NCBI GenBank assembly: GCA_002451555.1
Contig: DKCU01000096.1
Location: forward strand, 1 to 15,735
Length of the DNA: 15,735 nucleotides
Origin: Candidatus Segatella albertsiae
Lineage (GTDB): Bacteria; Bacteroidota; Bacteroidia; Bacteroidales; Bacteroidaceae
Reading direction: 5' to 3'
The notes under the pieces are model-generated. The model was not told where the DNA came from, did no database searches, and saw nothing but the letters and a program-made list of their open reading frames with translations. The translations under genes and the position numbers were made by a program. Below, one piece after another: positions 12,392 through 15,735 of the stretch (positions within the stretch are counted from its first letter, which is position 1; each line of letters starts with the position of its first letter).

Positions 12392-12497
12392 CATATCTAT
12401 TATATAGCTATTATAGAGCCGTGGCTTTGCTTTGTGCTATCTGGAAATCGTAACTCGCTGATAGGCTATATAATAGATATATAATAGATATATAAAG
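12392..12497. repeat. 11-bp iterons, two clusters in inverted orientation
   Basis: Cluster A: CTATTATATAG (12397-12407) and CTATTATAGAG (12408-12418). Cluster B carries the reverse complement: CTATATAATAG (12466-12476), ATATATAATAG (12477-12487) and a degenerate third copy to 12497. The two clusters together form an imperfect inverted repeat of about 29 bp per arm around a 45-bp centre. Confidence 0.8.
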
Positions 12498-12518
12498 GGC
12501 TACCCTCTCGGGCAACCC
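12497..12518 (-). other. 9-bp hairpin with GAGA tetraloop (possible terminator)
   Basis: On the minus strand GGGTTGCCC-GAGA-GGGTAGCCC pairs over nine positions, two as G-U, with a GNRA loop. On the plus strand those two become mismatches, so an RNA role would be on the minus strand. It is followed by TTTATATAT, a weak terminator tail, upstream of the integrase promoter. Confidence 0.55.
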
Positions 12519-12532
12519 TATACATATTATAC

Positions 12533-12606
12533 AAAAACATGCGAAAGATAATTATGTATTATATAAGTAATTGAAAATCAATATATTGAAAAAGCTACAT
12601 GTTTTT
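12533..12606. repeat. inverted repeat AAAAACATG/CATGTTTTT, possible att core bracket
   Basis: AAAAACATG (12533-12541) and CATGTTTTT (12598-12606) are perfect inverted copies enclosing 56 bases of AT-rich DNA with a TTGAAAATCAA hairpin. GTAACAAAA boxes lie on both sides, so this segment is a candidate for the strand-exchange core of attP. Confidence 0.45.
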
Positions 12607-12727
12607 ATGAGTAACAAAATGGTAACAAAACATTGTTTAAAAAACTAAACTATCTCTCAGTATATCGAATAAGTAACACATGAGTATCAAAAGCGAAATG
12701 CACTTTAACTTAGATTAACAGATTAAA

Positions 12728-12771
12728 CCTTTATATAGCCATTATATATCCATTATATAACTATTATATAG
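12728..12771 (+). repeat. four tandem 11-bp iterons
   Basis: CCTTTATATAG, CCATTATATAT, CCATTATATAA, CTATTATATAG follow one another without gaps. The last copy is identical to the first copy of the cluster at 12397. The 11-bp period places each unit on the same helix face. Confidence 0.8.
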
Positions 12772-12809
12772 CCGAGTGCAGTATCTTTACAAATTCACAT
12801 TTTTACACA

Positions 12810-12841
12810 TTTGGTGGTTTCATTTTTTGTTTCTATCTTTG
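12810..12841 (+). promoter_or_regulatory. strong rightward promoter, Bacteroidota type
   Basis: TTTG (12810-12813), 20 bases, then TATCTTTG (12834-12841) followed by CA. Exact match to the consensus with ideal spacing. The predicted start is near 12848, at the foot of the structured RNA and about 450 bases before the rtcB ATG. Confidence 0.8.
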
Positions 12842-12847
12842 CAGCGT

Positions 12848-12957
12848 CAAAGTTACGGTTGGCATGACTAAAGTAGTCCTCCTTTCATGGTGCATAGCAC
12901 CTACAAGATATGAATCCCTGAGTCGCTGCCGTAACCAGCACTTGGGGGTTCTTTTTT
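12848..12957 (+). ncRNA. candidate structured small RNA, about 110 nt
   Basis: Closing stem GTTACGG (12852-12858) with CCGTAAC (12929-12935), seven perfect pairs. Inside: GACTA-AAG-TAGTC (12866-12878), GGTGC-ATA-GCACC (12889-12901), the latter enclosed by TTCAT (12884-12888) and ATGAA (12910-12914). A short AACC/GGTT stem then precedes CTTTTTT (12951-12957), a terminator-like end. With the exact promoter just upstream this looks like an independent RNA or an attenuated leader. It fits no RNA family I know (not tRNA, tmRNA, SRP RNA, RNase P or TPP/cobalamin riboswitch). Confidence 0.6.
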
Positions 12958-13108
12958 ATATCCCTGAGTTTTTGACGAGACATCGAGGTTCAATCCGTGC
13001 AGTCCTCTTCGGAGTTATCAACCGATATATAAAACTGCTCAGTCTAGTAGGATATATTTGTGTAGGTAAGACCTGCTCTGTTCCATCCATTAACAACAGG
13101 CGCCCATC

Positions 13109-13261
13109 TTCCGTAAGGAATACCCCTACATGAATGAACAAAACTAAGTGGGTAACTTAGTCCTATGTAGGCTATGGTGAAGATAATTTACTGCTTAATC
13201 GTAGTTGATAATTTATATAAAAATTTTCTTCGCCTGCTGCCCTCTCCTTATAGGGGATGGG
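13109..13261 (+). promoter_or_regulatory. structured leader before rtcB
   Basis: Three stem-loops: TTCC-GTAA-GGAA (13109-13120, GNRA loop); a two-part stem CCTACAT (13125-13131) with ATGTAGG (13165-13171) enclosing ACTAAGT-GGGTA-ACTTAGT (13143-13161); and CCC-TCTCC-TTATA-GGGGA-T-GGG (13240-13261), ending 37 bases before the rtcB ATG. None is followed by a long T tract, so an mRNA leader function is more likely than termination. Confidence 0.5.
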
Positions 13262-13298
13262 TAAAGAATGGATAGTACACATATAAAAAATATCACTT

Positions 13299-14492
13299 AT
13301 GAAAGAAAACGTGAAGGTCTTTGCCAAGACAATCGAGGATGAAGCTCAACGACAGATAGAGGAACTATCAAAGTCGGATGCTTACAAGGATTGTAAAATC
13401 AGAGTGATGCCTGATGTGCATGCTGGAACTGGATGCACCATCGGCACTGTGATTAAGATTCGTGGTCGTGTGATACCTAACACGGTGGGTGTGGACATCG
13501 GCTGTGGAATGTTGGTGATTTGTCTTGGAAAAGATGATGTCAACCTAGAGAGACTTGATGAGGTTATCAATAACTATATTCCTTCTGGATTTAGCGTGAA
13601 TGATACTGTGACAGACTTTGTAGAGCACATGGGGTCTGGTATCTTGGATGGTATTAAGGCTAAGTGTTTTGATACAAGATATGCTTTGAGGTCTATAGGA
13701 ACTTTGGGCGGTGGTAACCACTTCATCGAAATAGATGTCGATGAAGAAGGATTGAAATATCTTGTGATTCACTCGGGTAGTAGAAATCTTGGTGTGTCTG
13801 TATGTAAGTATTATCAGGAAGCTGCCTATAAGAATTGCTCTATAAAGAAGGACAACAGAAAGTCTATCATTGAGAGGTTGAAGGAGGAAGGAAGAGAGAA
13901 GGAGATACAAGATGTCTTGTCTTCTTTACCGAAGTTTGCTGTTCCTAACAAAGATTTATGCTATTTGGATGGTTCGTTGCTTGATGATTACTTTTCTGAC
14001 ATGAAGTTAGTTCAAATGTATGCTGACTTCAATCGTAAAACCATGTCTATGATTATCATGGGTGCAATGGAGAAGAAAGTGTTTAATACTTTGTTTGATG
14101 AGTTCACTACTTTGCACAATTATATTGAACTTAGCTCTGGCATCCTGAGGAAGGGCGCAATAGCTGCTTATGCGAATAGAAGAGTTATCATCCCTATGAA
14201 TATGCGTGATGGTTCTTTGCTGTGTGTGGGAAAAGGAAATGATGATTGGCTTTGCTCTGCTCCTCATGGAGCTGGAAGGTTGATGTCTCGCACAAGGGCT
14301 AAGATGGACTTGAAGTTGGATGATTTCAGAAAGCAGATGGAGGGAATCTACACGACTTCTGTTTGCACTGAGACCATTGACGAGTCTCCTATGGCTTACA
14401 AGCCTATGGATGAAATCGTGGAACTGATTAAACCTACGGTTAACATCGTGAAGGTTATCAAGCCTATCTACAATTTCAAGGCTAAGGAGTAA
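13299..14492 (+). CDS. rtcB: RNA-splicing ligase RtcB
   Basis: A full-length 397-aa RtcB, which joins RNA ends with 2',3'-cyclic phosphate (or 3'-phosphate) to 5'-OH using GTP and Mn. Motifs: MPDVHAGTGCTIGTV (37-51), VGVDIGCGM with Asp66 and Cys69, GGGNHF with His141, HSGSRNLG with His158, TTLHNYIE with His273, and the guanylylated His323 in APHGAGRLMSRTRAK; the C-terminal AYKPMDEI and IKPIYNFKAK are also typical. All metal and nucleotide residues are present, so it should be active. It is shorter than the ~480-aa archaeal form but normal for bacterial RtcB. Known phage use of RNA ligases is to repair tRNAs cut by host anticodon nucleases; that role here is inference. Confidence 0.92.
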   Translation: MKENVKVFAKTIEDEAQRQIEELSKSDAYKDCKIRVMPDVHAGTGCTIGTVIKIRGRVIPNTVGVDIGCGMLVICLGKDDVNLERLDEVINNYIPSGFSVNDTVTDFVEHMGSGILDGIKAKCFDTRYALRSIGTLGGGNHFIEIDVDEEGLKYLVIHSGSRNLGVSVCKYYQEAAYKNCSIKKDNRKSIIERLKEEGREKEIQDVLSSLPKFAVPNKDLCYLDGSLLDDYFSDMKLVQMYADFNRKTMSMIIMGAMEKKVFNTLFDEFTTLHNYIELSSGILRKGAIAAYANRRVIIPMNMRDGSLLCVGKGNDDWLCSAPHGAGRLMSRTRAKMDLKLDDFRKQMEGIYTTSVCTETIDESPMAYKPMDEIVELIKPTVNIVKVIKPIYNFKAKE

Positions 14493-14515
14493 GTGTGACA
14501 AAAATAGTAGTGGCT

Positions 14516-14647
14516 ATGGATGAACTTGAACGAATTAAGTTGAAGGCTTACAAGAGCTATCATCGCTACATGGTGGCGAACGGAAGAGGGCTGATTCTCT
14601 CTTACGATGAGTGGAAAAGACATGTTGAACAGATAATAACTGATTAG
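14516..14647 (+). CDS. 43-aa helical hypothetical protein
   Basis: Begins MDELERIKLKAYKSYHRYM and ends SYDEWKRHVEQIITD; helical, with an aromatic SYDEW motif. It begins 23 bases after rtcB in the same direction. A GTG at 14495, seven codons upstream in frame, has AAGGAG at a good distance (5 bases) and could be the true start, giving 50 aa. The next gene starts 3 bases after its stop, so it is an operon member. No function known. Confidence 0.55.
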   Translation: MDELERIKLKAYKSYHRYMVANGRGLILSYDEWKRHVEQIITD

Positions 14648-14650
14648 CGT

Positions 14651-14905
14651 ATGAGAACTGAAATTTTTAATAAGGCACAGTCTCTTAAAAGAGATTTGGA
14701 TAATATAGATAGACTCTATGATGTCACTGTTAATAGTATCAGGAACTTTGATGATAAGAAACATGAAATTAATAGGGTGCAAATAGCGAATATAGCTCTT
14801 AGAGATTTGCTTTTTACAGAAGAACAAACTCAATTCAAAGAAGACTTTAAGAATTTTCTCAAAAAAGAATTTGATACTTATAAGTCAAACTTTCAAAATT
14901 TGTAG
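14651..14905 (+). CDS. hypothetical helical protein (84 aa)
   Basis: Begins MRTEIFNKAQSLKRDLDNID and continues with long charged helices (IALRDLLFTEEQTQFKEDF, NFLKKEFDTYKSNFQNL). Strongly heptad-like, so an antiparallel helical hairpin or coiled coil is expected; no membrane segment. It is AT-richer than rtcB. Spacing to neighbours is three bases on each side (TAG-CGT-ATG in both), an identical junction pattern that supports real translation. Unknown family; a small structural or chaperone-like phage protein would fit, as inference. Confidence 0.6.
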   Translation: MRTEIFNKAQSLKRDLDNIDRLYDVTVNSIRNFDDKKHEINRVQIANIALRDLLFTEEQTQFKEDFKNFLKKEFDTYKSNFQNL

Positions 14906-14908
14906 CGT

Positions 14909-15277
14909 ATGGACACAAGAGTATTGATGGATATTCTCCTGAAAGCAAAGGATGCTATTCAGAGAGGGTGCAATAATCGGGCAAGCAACTTGAATAGCGT
15001 GCTTGGTGGCATTGATGAGGCTGTGAAGTGGCTGGATGGTGCTGACTTGATAGACTTAAACAAGGTGTGGCATCAGGCTAAGGATAAAATGCCCGACATC
15101 TATGGCGGTCGATACAATGACTACCTGTGTGTGCATAAATTCAGACCTTCTGGTCATACTCATCTTACACATGAGGAGAATTGCCCAGAGTTTGAGGAGT
15201 ATCTTAAGAAGAATCCTGAGGATTGGTGGTGCAACGTTTGGGACTTGTTGAAGAAAGAACATAACGAAAAATTTTAA
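14909..15277 (+). CDS. hypothetical protein (122 aa)
   Basis: N-terminal helices (MDTRVLMDILLKAKDAIQRG, DEAVKWLDGADLIDLNKVWH) precede a tryptophan- and histidine-rich region: KDKMPDIYGGRYNDYLCVHK, HTHLTHEENCPEF and NPEDWWCNVWDLLKKE. The K-D-x-M-P-D...Y-L-C-V pattern is loosely like DUF551-type phage proteins (W...D-x-x-P), but the match is weak. Cys and His positions could bind a metal. Lies between the helical protein and a lipoprotein in the rightward operon. Confidence 0.6.
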   Translation: MDTRVLMDILLKAKDAIQRGCNNRASNLNSVLGGIDEAVKWLDGADLIDLNKVWHQAKDKMPDIYGGRYNDYLCVHKFRPSGHTHLTHEENCPEFEEYLKKNPEDWWCNVWDLLKKEHNEKF

Positions 15278-15282
15278 ATGAT

Positions 15283-15489
15283 ATGAAGAAGTTTTTATAT
15301 TTGTCTTTAGTAGTACTGCTGGCAAGTTGTACTTTTGAGAAACCTAGTAGAATAGGTTGGTTTTATGATAGATATATTGATACAATACAAGTATCTGACA
15401 GCGTTTGGGCTGTGAATGCAGTTTATAAAACTCAAAATGGTATTGGAGCAACAAAGATTGCAACTATAATTAAGGAAGATGGTAAGTAA
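15283..15489 (+). CDS. small lipoprotein (68 aa)
   Basis: A clear type II signal: MKKFLYLSLVVLLAS followed by Cys16 (lipobox LLASC), then a mature part of 53 residues with WFYDRYIDTIQVSDSVWAV and a short lysine-rich end. It should be lipidated and anchored to a membrane. In phages, small lipoproteins serve as Rz1-type spanins or exclusion factors; neither a spanin partner nor proline-rich mature region is visible, so the role is open. The end overlaps the next gene start by 11 bases. Confidence 0.7.
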   Translation: MKKFLYLSLVVLLASCTFEKPSRIGWFYDRYIDTIQVSDSVWAVNAVYKTQNGIGATKIATIIKEDGK

Positions 15490-15735
15490 ATCGGCTGAAT
15501 ATTATCGTAGCCATCCAGCAGCTAGAGCGAGGAAGGCTGCTTACGATACTAAGTTTGAGAGTTCTCCTTCTCAGAAGGCGAAACGTAGGGAGTTGGCTCG
15601 GCACAATGCCGAACACGACAAGAAGTATGGGGCAGCTTCGAGAAAAGGCAAGGATGCCAGCCATACTTCATCGGGCATCAGATACAAGCCATCGTCCGTG
15701 AACCGTGGTAGCAAGACAGGGCGGACGCATCAAAA
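15479..15735 (+). CDS. basic phage protein, 3' end outside window
   Basis: ATG 15479-15481; 85 codons to the window edge. It begins MVSKSAEYYRSHPAARARKA, contains FESSPSQKAKRRELARHNAE and ends KDASHTSSGIRYKPSSVNRG. The order YYR-x-x-P-x-x-R, K-F, P-S-Q-x-x-x-R-x-E-L, D-x-S-H-T...K-P-x-S-V-N-R-G-S-K recurs in an uncharacterised protein of many tailed phages, usually in structural regions. The protein is strongly basic. This is the best sign that DNA to the right of int is phage and not host. Function unknown. Confidence 0.65.
   Translation, partial: MVSKSAEYYRSHPAARARKAAYDTKFESSPSQKAKRRELARHNAEHDKKYGAASRKGKDASHTSSGIRYKPSSVNRGSKTGRTHQ

Larger units (their letters stand above)
12312..12677. repeat. 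GTAACAAAA/TTTTGTTAC boxes, candidate integrase arm sites
   Basis: TTTTTGTTACTC occurs exactly at 12312-12323 and 12343-12354 (31-bp step). Inverse-orientation copies follow: GGTAACAAAA (12365-12374), AGTAAC (12376-12381), GAGTAACAAAA (12609-12619), GGTAACAAAA (12621-12630) and AGTAAC (12672-12677). Repeated short sites flanking a core next to int are what arm-type binding sites look like; assignment is inference. Confidence 0.55.
12303..13298. other. about 1-kb non-coding segment between int and rtcB
   Basis: No convincing gene. Left half (12303-12790): very AT-rich, with iterons, GTAACAAAA boxes and inverted repeats, the probable attP. Right half (12810-13298): a strong rightward promoter, a compact structured RNA ending in a T tract, and several further hairpins up to the rtcB start. 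A plus-strand frame at 12864-13133 crosses the RNA stems and has no protein-like composition. Confidence 0.7.

Noticed and set aside
12392..12771. CRISPR array from the repeated 11-mers
   Set aside because: Repeats are too short, directly adjacent with no unique spacers, and there are no cas genes in the window.
12984..12998. GGTTCAATCC resembling a tRNA T-arm or tmRNA end
   Set aside because: The flanking bases pair over two or three positions only, and no acceptor, D or anticodon arms can be drawn around it.
12864..13133. Plus-strand 89-codon frame between int and rtcB
   Set aside because: It crosses the RNA stems and T tract, has an arginine/cysteine-rich non-globular composition and no start signal; the non-coding RNA reading explains the bases better.
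13545..14501. Minus-strand frames of more than 100 codons antisense to rtcB
   Set aside because: rtcB is unmistakable on the plus strand with all catalytic residues; the opposite frames are serine/histidine-rich shadows.

Overview
The window looks like the lysogeny, early-recombination and start-of-late region of a temperate phage (or phage-derived element) of a Bacteroidales host, possibly Prevotella/Segatella or Bacteroides. Evidence: promoters match the Bacteroidota consensus (TTTG, about 18-20 bp, TAnnTTTG); there is a Bacteroidota-type tyrosine integrase, a DUF3127-type OB-fold protein and a short CI-like repressor; and Shine-Dalgarno sequences are mostly absent. No sequence search was possible, so family calls rest on motifs.

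Layout. Bases 1-9381 form a leftward early operon. Reading outward from the control region, it holds a small Cro-like DNA-binding protein, a Rha/KilAC antirepressor, an excisionase-like HTH protein, a 30-aa membrane peptide, a tRNA with a CAT anticodon, and a recombination set (ERF annealing protein, PD-(D/E)XK exonuclease-like protein, DUF3127 ssDNA-binding-like protein). These are followed by DUF1367, an uncharacterised 264-aa protein, a VRR-NUC nuclease, a replisome-organiser-like protein, a broken or split cytosine-5 DNA methyltransferase, small proteins and a MazG-like pyrophosphohydrolase. Bases 9382-9555 are the divergent control region, with a strong leftward promoter and CGAAA-type half-sites. 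Bases 9556-10648 encode the rightward repressor and two small membrane proteins. Bases 10626-12302 run leftward again: a possible 33-aa membrane peptide, a 78-aa protein and the integrase. Bases 12303-13298 (about 1 kb) hold no convincing gene. They carry 11-bp iterons in three clusters, repeated GTAACAAAA boxes, a GAGA-loop hairpin, a promoter-driven structured RNA and a structured leader. Bases 13299-15735 are rightward: an RtcB RNA ligase, four small proteins including a lipoprotein, and a partial basic phage-type protein.

How it fits together. The repressor lacks a peptidase domain and probably holds the leftward promoter off; the Cro-like protein and the Rha/KilAC antirepressor would favour lytic growth. 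The integrase, the HTH excisionase candidate and the repeat-rich region next to int form a plausible integration module. Phage-like genes lie on both sides of the presumed attP, so the sequence may represent the circular or free phage rather than an integrated prophage. The most unusual parts are the methyltransferase, whose recognition and C-terminal region is cut into mini-ORFs joined by ATGA overlaps and containing G8 and G9 tracts, and the iteron/ncRNA block between int and rtcB.
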